Positions 38,192 to 50,600 of a DNA stretch of 64,000 bases are shown here, one piece after another. Both the position numbers and the translations under genes were made by a program. Under the pieces are notes generated by a model that worked only from the letters and a program-made list of their open reading frames with translations, was not told the origin of the DNA and ran no database searches. This DNA comes from Cyanophora paradoxa (Eukaryota; Glaucocystophyceae; Cyanophorales; Cyanophoraceae): assembly GCA_004431415.1 (NCBI GenBank), contig QPMI01000628.1, positions 1-64,000 on the forward strand. The letters run 5' to 3'. Position 1 is the stretch's first letter, and each line of letters opens with the position of its first letter.

Positions 38192-41100
38192 TTATATGTC
38201 GAGGGGTACGTAGGCGCCCGGGAAGACGACGGAGTAGATGCGCATGACGCGAAGGAGCGCCGGTGCCGAGACCATCGTCGAGACCGCCCAGACCGCGCTT
38301 CGGTTCGCGATCGTGAGGCGCGGATCAAATTCTCGTGGGCGGATCGGGGGCGGCGCGGGTTGGACGCACACGACGCGCCACGCGGAGCCGTCCACGAGGG
38401 CCCACCCCAGCTCGAACCCGTCCTTCACCGCTCGCTGCTGCGACGAAAAAGAATGAGCGCGAGGCGGAGCGGAGCGGAGCAGGGCGGTCGGGCGGGGCGG
38501 ACGCGGCCGGTGCGGGCGAGGGCGGCGGAGCGGGCGGAGAGGAGGTGCAGGCCGGCGAGCCCGAGGGCGATGCAGGCGGCCGAGGCGAGGGCGGCCGCGA
38601 CGCACGCGGCAAAGTCGCCGTCGGGGAGGGCCGCGGGGTGGAAGGGGAAGAGCGGGGCCACGCGGGAGTACCGCAGCACCGTCGCGATCGCCACGAACTG
38701 CGAACGAAGGGGGGGGCGCTCAGGGAAGGGGGGGGGGGGAAGAAGCAGGCGGGGCCGGCCGGCGCGCCTGCAGGCTCGCCATCGTGCTCGCGAGGGCCTG
38801 CCGGCCAGTATTCGGATAGTGAGAAACGCAGCAGGGGTCTCAAGAAGAAGGGGGAGCAGAAGACGGGCTTGAGAAGAATCTAAGAAGGAGCAATAATCTA
38901 AGATCTAGATTCCAGTGATTAGAAACGTAGCAGGAGTCTCAAGAAGGAGCAGGAGCAGGGCGGGGATCATCGAGAAGCAGGCTTATTATCAAGAAGAGAC
39001 GAAGGCGTCGGTACCCTGTAACTAAACGAGACTAGAATATTAAAAGTGGGGCTGGTTATCTAAAGTGTCCTAAAGCACCCTCTCAGAGTCTAACAAATCG
39101 AATACTAAAAGCGGGGCCCCGGCCCGAGCGCGCCTGGAGGAAAAAAAAGGCGCGGCCGCCCTCCCGCGCGAGGGAGAGGCCCCTCTCGACGTAGCGGTCG
39201 GCCGCCCCGTCGAGGGGCGGGGCGGCGGCCGAGGCCGAGGAAGGGAACAGCTCGAAGGGCGCCGAGGGGGAGGGCGAGGGCGAGGGCGATGAGGAGCCGG
39301 GCGGGGGCGAGGGCGAGGGCGCGCCGGGGGGCTCCAGGGCCCACCCGCCCACCCGCGAGCGCCGCGGCCGAAGCAGCCGCGACAGCAGCTGCGGGCCAGC
39401 CGATGTCAATGCGAGCGGGGGTACGGCTCGGGAAGCCATGCGCTCGCGATCTAACCCGCCCCGGCCGTCCGGCCAACGTACGGGGGGGGGGGGGGGGGGG
39501 GGGAGGGGGGAGGGGGGGGCGACGCGGGGCGAAAGCCAAACCCGTGGCCGAAGCCCTTAGCGGACGGGAAGGCGGGATGGGAAGGGGCGAAAGCCGAAGC
39601 CGAGGGCCTCCGGGGCAAAGCGGGGCGGGGGCGGCGGGCGAGGGCGGGAACGAGGGCGTACCCGGGCGAGGCGGAGGTGGGCGGCGCGGGAGGCGCGGGC
39701 GACGACGAGTGGCGCGAAGGTCGCCGCCACGTCGCTGGGGGAGAGGGGGAGAGAGAGAGAGAGAGAGAGAGAGAATCAGCAGCGCAGGAGGCGGCGCTCA
39801 AGTATTTTAACCTCTTGCATCTAAAGCTTTTGAGCCTCGAGATCGGGCTTGGGCGAAGCACCCCCTGGCCTGGCCGGCTCACCTCACGACGCTGAAAGCG
39901 AGCACCCACGCGGAGGAGGCCCGAAACGAGCTCATCCTGTGGGCCCGTCGACGTGAGGGCGCGCGCGGGGGGGGGGGGGGGGGGGGGGGGGGGAGCAGAA
40001 GGCGTGCGTGGTTCGGGGCGAGTCGAAAGGCGAGGCGGGGGAGGCAGGGGAGGGAGCGGACTTGAGCTCAGGTCGGGGGCGGGGGGGGGGCGGGGTAGGG
40101 CGGGCGGGGCGGGTGGGGGGGGGGTACGGAGAAGCGGACGCACTCATTAGCTCACTATTAGGCGAGCGAACGGTCCGGGCGGGGGAGGGGGGGAGGAGGA
40201 GATGGAGGTAGCTTGTACGCTACGCTAAGCTATGCCTGTACGCTACGCTATGCATTTACGCTTGGGAGCCGGGCGGGCGGGGGGGGGGGGGGGGGCGCGG
40301 GCGCACAGGCGGAAGAGGCGGATGGAGTGGAGGAGGTAGAGAAGAACGAAGGCCTGGCCCCCGTTGTCCGGCAGCAGCGCGCAAAGCGGGCCCCGGAACA
40401 CCTGGAAAGGGTGGGTGGGGGGTGGGGGGCGGGGTTGGAGGGGGAGAAAGGTGGAGGGGGGTATCGAGCACCCGCAGGAACCCGAAGCACATGCCGGCGG
40501 AGACGAACGAGAAGCAGACGGAGACGGCGACCTGTACCCCAGAGAAAGGACGAACGTTATTTGGAATTTCAAGTTCGAAAAGCGTTCAGAATTAGGCTCA
40601 TGACCAGTTGTAAGGTTTGTTTTTAAAGGCTCATCAGCAGAAAAAGGGAGGGGGCGGGAAGGCGGGGGGTACTGCACCTGTGCCGCCCCGCTGTTCGCGA
40701 AGAGGGAAAACAGGAACAGGTACCTGCGCGGACGCGTCGGAGGGGGGGGGGGGGGAGGGAGGAGGGAGGCGGAGGGAGGGGGTACGGCGCACCCCCAGAG
40801 GGGGTACACGACGAGGAGGAGGCCGGAGAAGAAGATCATGAGGCGGGAGAGGAGGCGGCGGGCGCCCCCGGCGACGCCAGCAGCGACGCGAGCTCCTCGG
40901 GGTACGTGGGCGAGGCGGCCGACGGCCGGCGGGGGCCCCGGCGCCGGCGCCGACCGGGCCCGCCGGCGCGAGCCCGGCCCGCCCTGCGAGGGGCTCCGCG
41001 TGCGAGTCCAGCAGCGCCTCTCGGGAGGAGATGGTGGAGGGCCGGCAGGGGCCCGAGGGGGCCCGCGGCGGCGCCCGCGGCGCCCGCTCCGGGGTGGTAC

Positions 41101-42126
41101 CGGGGGTCTCCGGGGTCGACGCTCCCCCCAAGTCAAGAACCGCCACTGCAGCCGCCGCCGGCGGCTGCAGCAGCTGCTCCGCCGGCGGCTGCAGCAGCTG
41201 CTGCTGCGGCCGCCGCTCCGCGCCGCAGGCTGCTGCTTCGCCGGGATCTTCCGGTGCACCGGGGCCAGAGCCCGGAGCCGCCGCCAGCCCCAGGGGGGGC
41301 GCCCCGCGGGCGTTGAGCGGGAGGGGAGGTCGAGCGCCGGCCACCACCATCCCCTCCTCGGAGCCGTCGAGCGCGGCGACGTGGACGGAGGCGGATGCGC
41401 GGCCGCGGGCGGCGGCGGTCCAGGCGAGGAGGGGCGGCACGCAGGCCGGGAGGAGCAGGACGGAAATGGCGGCAGCCGGGGCGAAAGGCACCTCCAGCGC
41501 CCCGGGCGCCGCGTAGGCGAACGCGGCGCTCCCGCCGACGAAGAAGAAAGCGAGCGAGGCGAGGGGCGGCCCGAAGACGGGGGGCCAGCCGCGGGGCCGG
41601 GCGAGGTCCCACGGGAACACGAAGGAGGCGTACGCCAGGAGCCCGATCATGAGCGTGAGCCCCGCGCACGCCGCGCTGTACACTGCCGCGAGCGTAAGCG
41701 AGCGAGCGCGGTTCGCGCGGGCGGAGGCGGACGGGCGCGCGCACCGAACGCGGCCGCCCTGCCCTCGCTCCCCTGCAGGGGCCCCGGGTACGCGCCGCCC
41801 AAGCCCATCGGAAAGAGCGGCAGGACCAGCATCGCCGCGAGGCGCCGCATCCGCGGGCCGCGCAACGACTGCTGCTGCGGCTGCTGCTGCTGCTGCTGCT
41901 GCGGCTCCGGCGTGGCCCGATCATGATCATCCCGCCCGGACGCCGGGGACGCGTAGCGGGTGGAAGTAGCAGAGAACGAGAACTCGTGGTGGTCGGGGGT
42001 CGGCCGCTGGGCGACGCGGGCGGCCTCCAGGTCCCGGGCGGACGCGTCCCCATCCGAGGACGACCCGGGACCGCGGCTGGCGCTCCGCCCCTCCTCCCTC
42101 CTCTTCATCTTGCGCTTCTTCTGCAT
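38192..42126 (-). CDS. Multi-spanning membrane protein, unrecognised
   Basis: The proposed start is the ATG at 42,126 (MQKKRKMKRREE), giving a charged cytosolic N-terminus with a polyglutamine run. Hydrophobic segments follow in order: LAAMLVLPLFPMGLGG (41,820), AACAGLTLMIGLLAYASFVF (41,660), LASLAFFFVGGSAAFAYAA (41,540), AAAISVLLLPACVPPLLAW (41,450), MIFFSGLLLVVYPLWG (40,830), YLFLFSLFANSGAAQ (40,700), VAVSVCFSFVSAGMCFGFL (40,500) and FVLLYLLHSIRLF (40,340). Further ones lie near 39,910 and 38,600 (AACVAAALASAACIALGLAG). A long Pro/Ala-rich loop lies between the fourth and fifth. The last exon ends VFPGAYVPLDI and a stop at 38,192. The topology resembles a receptor or transporter, but no family motif is visible. 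Introns carry several long G-runs. Confidence 0.5.
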
Positions 42127-43054
42127 TCTATTGCGCTCCAGGTTCTGACCGATGTCCTCCCCCGCCAGCCTGGCAGGGCGCGGACGCGCCGCAGCCGCTG
42201 CAGGAGGGGCTCCTAGACAAGCTGCGCTGTTGCCTGCGGTAGCGACTCGGCCGAGTGTTGATGCGCGAAGCGCGCGGAGCCGCTGCCGCGGCCAGCCGCA
42301 CGCGGGGCCCGCGGGCCGCCGGAGAGGGCGATGTGCGGGCTGCGGTGCAATGGGCTGGGATGGGAGATCTTGCGTGCACGCAGGCATCAGCAATCAGCGC
42401 GATGGAGCGCCCAAGAGCGACTACAAAGGATGCGCACCACAACCGCTGCACAGCCGCCGCCGCCCCGCACCACCACCAGCCGGTCAAGCCTACTGGGCTA
42501 CCGCCCCGACCGATCGCGACGGAAGCGCTCACCGCGGCTCACCTGCAGGCTGGGCGCCTGCACCAGGATCGCGATGACCCAGGGTTCGATTCCCCGACGG
42601 TCCCTTGCGAAGAGCTCGGAGGAGGCTGCTCTAGGTTCCAGGGACCCGAGTCACCTGACGTCTCCGACGAGCTCGCGATCGCGAGTCGGCGCCGCGCCGG
42701 CCGCAGCGTGGCATCGACATGTACATCGCCAGCGGCCGCGGCTCCGCGGCGGGCGCTCCGAAAATTAAACAGGCCCGGCGCCCTGCAGCTGAGGCCCGAG
42801 GCGCCCCGCGGCGCCAGGCGCCGCGCGCGCGCGCGGCCCTTGCCAAGCCTTGAAGTTGGCTAAGCTTAATTAAGGCCGCGGGCGAGCTTGCCGATTCCTG
42901 CACGGTGCCACGGTGCCGCATATGCATGCGCAGTGTACTAGTACTACCAGTACCGTCACGCGGCGTCGTACCGTAGCCCAGTTTTGAGTCGCGTGGCGCT
43001 GGCGCCGGCCCGGGCGCCCGGCGCGGCTAGCGCTGCCCGGTGCCGCTTGCCAAG
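42127..43054. other. No supportable gene
   Basis: GC-rich sequence upstream of the membrane-protein gene. Several open frames on both strands are Arg/Ala-rich shadows. A GGTTCGATTCCCC word at about 42,591 is not part of a tRNA. Confidence 0.4.
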
Positions 43055-43198
43055 TTGTCCTCTCTCCCCGCGCCGGCACCGGGTTGATCCGCAGATCTAG
43101 AGCCCCCCCCCCCCCCCCCCCCCCGCCCCATCCTCTCCGCAGGCTTAGTGCCTCCGCGCCGGATGCTCCGGATGCCTCCGAGGCCTCAAGCTCGTCGC

Positions 43199-43624
43199 TT
43201 TTTTTTTTTTTTGAAAGTCTGCTCCATTCGTACACACATGACAGCAGCCCCCCGCTCCGCGCCTACCGGATACTGGGAAAGCCAAGCTACACTGAGGAAA
43301 AGGGCGAGCTCGGTTCTATAGCTTGTTGTCGTAGTCGAGCTGATGCTGAAGCTGTAGCCGTCAGGTCGCCCCCAACACATAATATGCGCCGGTCCTCAAG
43401 TAGGAGGCGTAGGCATGCTGAGCTACACGGTCCTAGATGCCCTCTTGCTGGTTCTAAAACATGGCCGCGGGTCGCTCGTGAAGGGGGGAGTTGAGAGAGG
43501 AGGTGGGGAGGGAGAGATGGGGAGGTAGGTTCAGGTTGTTGCGCTGGGTCTTGGATCGCGCCGCCCAAGTCCACGGGTGCGGCGGGGTGTGGGAGCAGGG
43601 CGTCGCTGGTCGAACGTGGGGAGC
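43199..43624 (-). mobile_element. 426-bp retroposon inserted in gene B copy B
   Basis: It is bounded by a perfect 18-bp duplication AGGCCTCAAGCTCGTCGC at 43,181-43,198 and 43,625-43,642. It starts on the plus strand with about 12 T, the reverse of a poly(A) tail preceded by GGAGCAGACTTTC. Arm A shows the uninterrupted site near 9,865-9,880. No RT coding is present and no clear tRNA-type promoter was found at its 5' end. It is either a SINE or a truncated or processed copy of an element not seen here. Confidence 0.88.
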
Positions 43625-46500
43625 AGGCCTCAAGCTCGTCGCCCGTGATCGGGCTCTTCGCCTTCTGCTTCACGACGGCAAAGAGCGGCTCGGCGCCCTC
43701 CTCTCCGCCGCCCTCCTTGGCCTTGCACTCGCTCGAGCTCCTAGATCCTTGGGGATCCGGAGGGTGCGGACGAGGGCGCAGGGGAAGACGCCCGAGACGC
43801 GTACGCGGGTACGCGGAGCTCGGCCTCCTGCCGCGACGAGGCCGGCGCGTCCTGCAGGACGAAGCCGCTGCGCGCGCGTGTGCGGGAGCATGAGCTGAAG
43901 CTTACGCTCGGAGTCCGGAGAGAGAAAGGGAGAAGAGTAGAGCGCACTACTTGCGGATCTCGAGCTCGAGGTCCGACTCCCGCTGGAGCTCGCGATCGGC
44001 CCGGAGGCAGGCGAGGCTCCAGCAGAGCGGGACGTGGACGGAGCCGCAGGGGGCCGGCTGCCCGTCCAGCTTGTAGTTCAGCCGCACCCTGGCCTCTGCG
44101 CGCGCGCCCCCTCGCATCAGCGCCGTTCGCGCGGGCGGGCGCTCGCGGCTGCAGCTGCGACCGCGGGCCGTGGCGCATGCACCGGAGAGCTTCGCCCGCT
44201 TTGCGTCGGGCTCGGCGCCCGCGCCCGCGCCCGCGCCGTCTTCCTCGCCGCTCTCGGCCGCGGGCGCTGTTGGGGCGCTTGAGGCTCGCGGCCGCCTCCG
44301 CCGCGGCCTGCAGCTGCGCCTAGGCATGCTCGAGCTCCTGGGCGACGACGACACTAGTAAAAAGGGCTCCGAACTGATCGAATTGCGACCTAATTGCGAC
44401 CTAATATAATCGATCGCAGTTCAGTCGGCCCGGCGATCTAATACGGATCTAATTGCAATTAGGTCGGAGTTAGGTCGGAGCTTGCGCCGCCTATAGCTTA
44501 TATCTTAGCCCTAGGCGTCCCTTATAACTAATTACAGCTATAGCTCGCTATAGCGCTATAGCGCTAGCCTTAGGCGAGCGCTAGCCCGCCCGGCCGGCGC
44601 CCCGGCCCCCCCGCCCCGCCCCGAGCTATATATCTAAAGCTCATGCTCATCATATATATAGACATCTATATGATCCATATGAGAAGCACTGTTCTATATC
44701 TAAACATGCAGCGGCGAGTGGGCAGAGGGTTCTCCAGGAAATATTCCGGGCCCGCGCTCCTCGCAGGCCGCGGCGTTGGACGCCGCGCTCGGCGTGGGGA
44801 TGGGCCGTGCCAATGCGCGCACGGGGAGCCGCGCGGAGCTGCCCGCGGCCGCCGCCGGGCCGAGACACCCGTCCTAGGAGATAATGTCAGAATAAGGTCA
44901 GACGATGGGTGTTTGGATGGGGGCGATCTGAAGGCGCGCAGCAGCGCGTATTGAAGAGTTATTTAAGATCATGTATAAAGCTTAAGAGCGGCGCCGTGGC
45001 CTGGCGAGCGCGCACCAAAAAAGCGCGGCACTCCGCTGCAGCTTCGCGTGGAGAGCTCGCCTGCAAAATCTGAAAAGTGATAAATTGATATAAGATGCAG
45101 ACTAGTGCGAGGGGAAAGAAAACAGCCGCCAGCCGCCAGGGGGGGGGGGGGGGGGTGCGAGGGGGAGGAGCGGCGGAGGACCCGCTCCGGATCCCGGCAA
45201 CGCCCCCAGGAAGTGTTCTCTTAAAAGTGAGCTGCCGGCCCGGCGGACCCGAGAGTAGGATCATTTAACTCGTATTGAAGTGTTTTATAAGCCTACGCGG
45301 TCGGCCGAAAGTCGGGTCTCCCTCCCCTAAGGACCCCGCGGACCTGGGCGAGCTCGGCGACGTCGAGGTCGCGTAGCCGAGGAAGCCGCCGGCGAGCGGG
45401 GGAGGAGCGGCGGAGGACCCGCTCCCGTGCGGCCGTTTCACGAGCATCTGAGGCGAGGATCACGGCAATGCGCAGCGATTGGGGCGGGGGCGCACGGGTG
45501 CGGCCGCGCGGCCATATGCATGATCATGAAACGTTAACTGCGGCGGGGGTCGGCGCTCGGGCGCGGCGCGGCAACGGGCGGGCTCGCCTGCAACGGGATC
45601 GACCGGAGAGCGGTTGTAGAGCGTTCAGCGTGCGCGCTGCAGCCAGGCGCTCTCGAGGCTGCAAGGAATCCGCACGACACCGGCAGGCCTGCACGGAATC
45701 GCATCGGATCAGGCTGAGAGCATGCAACTGGCATTCTTACATCGACGAAAGATCCCTGTGATGTAAAGCGGGGAGCTGCGCCGAGCCTGGGCCCGGATGA
45801 GCAAGTTCTCCCGAGGTCGGCGCAGCTGGAGAACGCAACGGGAGCTCTCGGGGACCGATCCAGCGCACCAAGCATCCCACGTAGCTCTCGGTGCGCTTCT
45901 GGGCGCGAGCGGCCTGCCGCGATGCCGCACTTATCTGGGCGACGTCGCCTACGGCGGCTGCGGCGACGGCGGCGCTCTCCACTTGTCATAGCTAGTGTCT
46001 TCAGTGCATAGCTGCGCTCGCCGCTTGTCTTGCATACCTCTAGCTAAGAGCAAGGTCGGAGGTCTTCGAACTTGGGTACCGATTTTGAACGGGGTACACA
46101 AGTCGCAAATATCGGAGTCCTCGCTGCCCGCTGCTGCGCCTTGCGGCGCCCGCGGGCGAGCGGAGCATGCAGCAGCGGCCTCTCTAGTGCTGTGTGCATC
46201 TCGTACGTGCGCAGGTCGGCAGCGAGAGCGGGCCGCGGGCGGACTTCGTCGAATCAGGTCCGTGGCCCGCCTCCCGCGAGCTGCCGACTTCTCGGCACAC
46301 TCGTTGCTGATCAGGAAGCTCTAGGAAGCGGGCAGCTTCCACCCGGAGCCCCGAACGGCATTGTCCGCAGCCCGCCAGGTCCAATCCGCGGAACGCGGCT
46401 AAACTCGTGCTCTCGGACGCGCTGCGGTCGCTCTGTGGGCTATTCGTGCTAATCTCCTCACGCAGGAGTGCTTGACGGGCCAGTGCTCTCGCTACCATGG

Positions 46501-46940
46501 TCTCTGACTCGCGGCCCCAGATCTTTGCCTGCCTCGAGGCGTGCAGCCCCGTGCGACTTCGCCTCGCGATTCTCGATGAAGGTACGCTCTCCTCCCGGCC
46601 GGCCGCTCGCCGGCGCCGGATCCCCGCCGGGGCCCGCTCGCCCTCTCTGACTCGCGGCCCCAGATCTTTGCCTGCCTCGAGGCGTGCAGCTCCGCGCGAC
46701 TTGGCCTCGCGATTCTCGATGAAGGTACGCTCTCCTCCCGGCCGGCCGCTCGCCGGCGCCGGATCCCCGCCGGGGCCCGCTCGCCCTCTCTGACTCGCGG
46801 CCCCAGATCTTCGCCTGCCTCGAGGCGTGCAGCCCCGCGCCACTTCGCCTCGCGATCCTCGATGAAGGTACGCTCTCCTCCCGGCCGGCCGCTCGCCGGC
46901 GCCGGATCCCCGCCGAGGCCCGCGACGCCCTTGCTGACTC
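46501..46940. repeat. 143-bp tandem repeat inside the CACTA element
   Basis: Three units begin TCTCTGACTCGCGGCCCC at 46,501, 46,644 and 46,787, followed by the start of a fourth at 46,931. Each unit contains GTGCAG...GATGAAG/GTACGC, which looks like a short exon with an acceptor and a GTACGC donor. It could be a captured host gene fragment that was then amplified. The open frames on both strands are repeats of the same sequence. Confidence 0.85.
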
Positions 46941-47029
46941 GCGGCCCCATGATCTCGTTCGATATGAATGCGCATTGGCCGCAGCCGCCATATCTTTCTC
47001 CGTTAAGCTTTATATCTCCACCCCTTAGC

Positions 47030-47048
47030 TAGCTAGCTAGCTAGCCAC
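47030..47048. repeat. (TAGC)n microsatellite
   Basis: About five copies of TAGC within the right half of the CACTA element. Confidence 0.85.
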
Positions 47049-47459
47049 CTAGATGGCTGTATAATGCGAGTAATCTGATTGCTACATGTATAACGGCAGC
47101 GCAAGGGTGGAACGGCGGGGGGCGGGGGCGGGCCGGGGCGGCGGGGGAGCGCGGGGCAGCCCCCGGCCGCGGGCAGCGGCGATCAAATTGCGATCTAACT
47201 GAGACCTATCTGAATTAGATCGCAGTTCGATCGCAATTCAGTCCATGTCCCCATTTTATGGTCGGAATTAGATCGGTGGCCGATCAAATATATTAGGTCT
47301 CAGTTCAGTCGTAATTAGATCAGTTCGGACCCCTTTTTACTAGTGCGACAGCCGCGGGGACGTCGACGGGGCTCGGCGCGTTCGGCACCTACAACCGAGC
47401 CGTCAGCGCTCATGCTGCACAGGCGCGCAGCGCGCGTGTGCGCACGGGCCGCCATGGGG

Positions 47460-47696
47460 ACGTGTGGGGGCGCCATCGGGCGGGGCGGAGGCGGGGCGGG
47501 TCGGCGACTGCGGATCGCTGTAGAGGCTCATCGTTTTCATCGTCGGGGGCGCTGCACAGGCTTCAGATGCGCCGAGGCAGAGCGAGTCTGAGACGACGGG
47601 TACGGTGCGCTGCGCTCGCGGGGTACACTTGCGAAGTCGCCAAGCACAGACTTTGCTCAGTTCGGCTCCGCGCAGTTCGGCGCTTGCATAATCGCC
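47460..47696. promoter_or_regulatory. Putative shared promoter region, arm B
   Basis: Counterpart of 8,795-9,050, between the P450 copy B start and the gene B 5' exon. It retains CAGCGATCCGCAGTCGCCGA in inverted form. Function is inferred from layout. Confidence 0.35.
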
Positions 47697-50600
47697 ATGG
47701 ATTCGTCGCAGGTACTCGCCGTGGCCGTCGCTCTCACCGCCTGCGGCGCGGCGGCCGTCGTCGCGGCGTGGCAGGTTCGCGCCCACCCGCGTGCCGGCTT
47801 CCGGTGCAGGGTGCATCTAAGCGGACGCCGGCGCCGCGCCACGACGCGCCGGCGCTCTAGAGCTCCGACGATGCCACAAGACACTGACCGAGCGCGCCGC
47901 TGGCGCTTCGCAGAGGCACCTCGCCAAGTCAGTGATCCGAGACGTGGAAGGAAAGGAGATGCCCGGGCCCAAGACTGTGCCGCTCCTTGGCAATTTGCCG
48001 GAGTGCGCTCCACCTAGCCTGCATTCGAATTCGCGGCGCCGCCGGCAGTGCCGAGTGGCGTACGTACGCACGCGCAGGATGGTGTTGGGCGGCGGCCACG
48101 TCGCTCAGATCGCCCACGCCTGGCGCGAAGAGTACGGCCCCATCGTTCAGGTCAGCGCGGGCGATCCCTCCGCGTCTCCTCTCCGCTCACCTTTCCCCAG
48201 TGTTACTTCGCCGGGACGCCCATCGTCTGGATCATGGACGCGAAGCTCGCCCACCGCATGCTCCTCCTGCCTGACCGCATCGCGCGCCCCGGATCAAATT
48301 GCATTGTGCAGATTTTAGCCCGCCTTCTGACCGCGGGCTTTCCGCCTCGCGTTCGCGCGCGCGCAGCCGTCCCCGATCGTGCAGTTCTGCTCCTGGGGCG
48401 GCCGGGGTACGCCCCTTCGTCCGGCGGCGAGCGCGAGATTCAGAGCCCCTCACCCCTCACTCGGCTCGGCAGGCCTGCTGGGTTCGAACGGGCCCTTCCA
48501 CCGCGCGCACCGACGAACGGTCGTCCAGGCGATGAACGATCGCATGTTCCGCAAGGTGGTGCGAGCCGCCCGCGCTCGCCCCGTACCCCAGCCCCCTCGG
48601 CTGTCTTTCAGCTCCAGCTATCCGCCCTCTAGTCCCGGCCCAAGGAGACAGACATTCTCGTCTCAGTTCGCTCAGTTCGACATTCCCGTCTGACTCGGCG
48701 GCGGCTCAGTTCGCTGCGACGACGGAGCGCATGGCGCGGGATGTCTTCCCCGTCTTCGACGTGCGTACCCCCCCCCCGCATCGCCTGCAGCTGTACCCCT
48801 TTTAAGCGTTCCGAATAGCAGCAGCCGGTCCGCGTCCCGTTCCCTAGTCCTCTCCCCCTCCCCCCTGACGCCTTCCGTTCCTCCCCGCTAACGCGGGTCG
48901 CCGGTACCCCCCCCCCCGGGGGGCTCCTACATCACCCCAGAGGGCGTGCGAGGAGGGCGGGTGGCTGGACCCGCGGGCCCCGTTCACATCCCTCACGGGC
49001 GGCGTCCTCATGAAGGCGTGCTCGCGTACCTCTCCCGCGTATCCCGCCCCGCCCCCCCCCCCCCCCCCCCCCCCCGGCCCCCCGAGTTAAACCGATAAAC
49101 AAAGGGCCCTGTGGGCATTGATCGCCCCGCAGACGTGCTTCTCCGTCGACGTCTCCGGTACCCCGCCCCCATCCTCCCCCCTCCCTTCCCCCCGGTTTAA
49201 CGCGTACCCGGCAGCGTCGGCGGTGCTGCCGGGGGGCCTCACGTGGGAGCGCTTCGCGGAGGACTTCGCCATCTACACTAAGGTACCCCCAGAAATGGGG
49301 GGGAAGGGGAGGGGCTGGGGGCTCGACGGGATTCCCCCCCGCTCCCCCCCCTCTCTTACCCCCTGGACCTTCGTTGGGCTCACTTGGTCGTCGCGCAGCT
49401 CTACGCGGACTATTTCCGGGCACGCGACTCCCGGCTCCGCCCCGAGGCCCCGCTCGGGGCCGTACCCCTGACCGGGCCGGGCTACAGACGCCGGCCTTCT
49501 GGCGCTTCGTCAAGACACCTGCGGTCCGGATCCCGGCCCTGGCTCGCAGTTCCCGTGGTCTAATGCTTGTACCCCCCGCAGTTCCGTCGCCTCGAGGCTG
49601 CGATGGAATCCCTGCAGGTGCGCCCCCGCCGCAAGTGAGAGCCCGCTCGAGCGCCATGGGACTGCGGCTCCAAGCCGGAGCTAGGCCTACGCGGCTCGAG
49701 CCCAAGCTCTCTCCGACCGACCGAGCCGCGTGCTAAGCTCACGCGGCTGCGGTCGAAGCATCGCCTCGCCCGCTCCGATGCCCTCTCACAGTCTCGCTCC
49801 GACGCCCTCTAGTGCTCGCCAAGTGCTTCCAAGGTCCAAGGCTTCTAGTGCCCGCTAGTGCCTACGCTTGAGCTTCTTCGTCACTTAAGCTTCCGTTTCA
49901 AGCATCGCCTCGGCTCGCGCAGGCGTGCGAGCTGGCGATCCTGCGGGAGCGCGAGGCGGCGCGGGCGGCGGCCGCGGTGGAAGGGGGCCGCGAGGGCGAG
50001 GGCGACCTCATCGACTCCATCCTCGAGTCGCGGGTGGGTACAGGCCTCTTCAGCGCAGCGCCCCGTACCCCGCCTCGAGCTCCGGGCCCCGCCCTCCGGG
50101 TTGGACCCGCTAAGGGCCGGCCGGGGCCGGGGCCGGGCTGGGCTTGGCCTGGCTGCGCTGGGCTGGGGCGGGATCGACAAGGGGGCGCCTTGAGCTCTGT
50201 CCCGGGATCCCCGCCCCGCCCCGCCCCGCTTTGCCTCGCTCTTCTTGAGTCCCAGCTCCAACCCCTCCTCAACTTGTCTATAGCCCCTACCCCCGCCAAC
50301 CGCCCGCCCCCGTGCCGGCCCTTGACTCGTATCGAACCAGCAACGAATTTCGTACCCCGCCTCTCCTCCGGGTTCCGCCCTCCCCGGCCGGTCTTTAGCC
50401 CCGTTCCCCGCCCTGCGCCCGCTAGCAACGAAGTCCCATCGTGTACCCCCCGGACCCCGCCCGCCCCCTACCCCCCGCGCCCACGCCCGCCCGCCCCGCC
50501 CCGCCCCGCAGGACAAGACCGGCGCGTCCATGGAGGACGTCCGCGTCGACATCCACGGTACCCCCCCTCATCCCCCCCCAGGAAACACTTTTTTCCACCG

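Larger units (their letters stand above)
44352..47345. mobile_element. CACTA (En/Spm-type) DNA transposon, non-autonomous
   Basis: The ends are CACTAGTAAAAAGGG... and its reverse complement. The inverted repeat extends about 38 bp with 3 mismatches. It is flanked by a 3-bp duplication CGA at 44,349-44,351 and 47,346-47,348. Ends starting CACTA with a 3-bp duplication are diagnostic of the superfamily. Subterminal regions carry many copies of GATCTAATT/GACCTAAT-type words in both orientations (44,370-44,480 and 47,180-47,335), the expected transposase-binding pattern. No transposase domain was recognised in the 2,994-bp interior. Confidence 0.92.
43640..47470 (-). pseudogene. Gene B, copy B, split by two insertions
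   Basis: The 3' exons (VKQKAKSPITGDELEA, the acidic helix ending LELEIRK, and AEPDAKRAKLSG) lie at 43,640-44,350. The 5' exon (PNAPSP...VPAAV) lies beyond the CACTA element at 47,346-47,460. The final exon runs into the retroposon at 43,624, so the original C-terminus is replaced. Both insertions are in or beside coding sequence, so this copy is probably dead unless the CACTA element is spliced out. Confidence 0.7.

Noticed and set aside
37849-38328. Proline-rich and glycine-rich open frames on opposite strands
   Set aside because: Both are translations of the C-rich low-complexity run.
40838-41926. Long plus-strand Arg/Gly-rich frame (362 codons)
   Set aside because: Antisense shadow of the minus-strand membrane-protein exons, which have coherent hydrophobic segments.
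42560-42640. GGTTCGATTCCCC, a tRNA B-box-like word
   Set aside because: No matching acceptor stem or A box. The flanks do not fold as a cloverleaf.
46184-46991. Long minus-strand frames with repeated RRSGAGERPAGR-type peptides
   Set aside because: Arise from the 143-bp tandem repeat. All frames across it stay open because of base composition.
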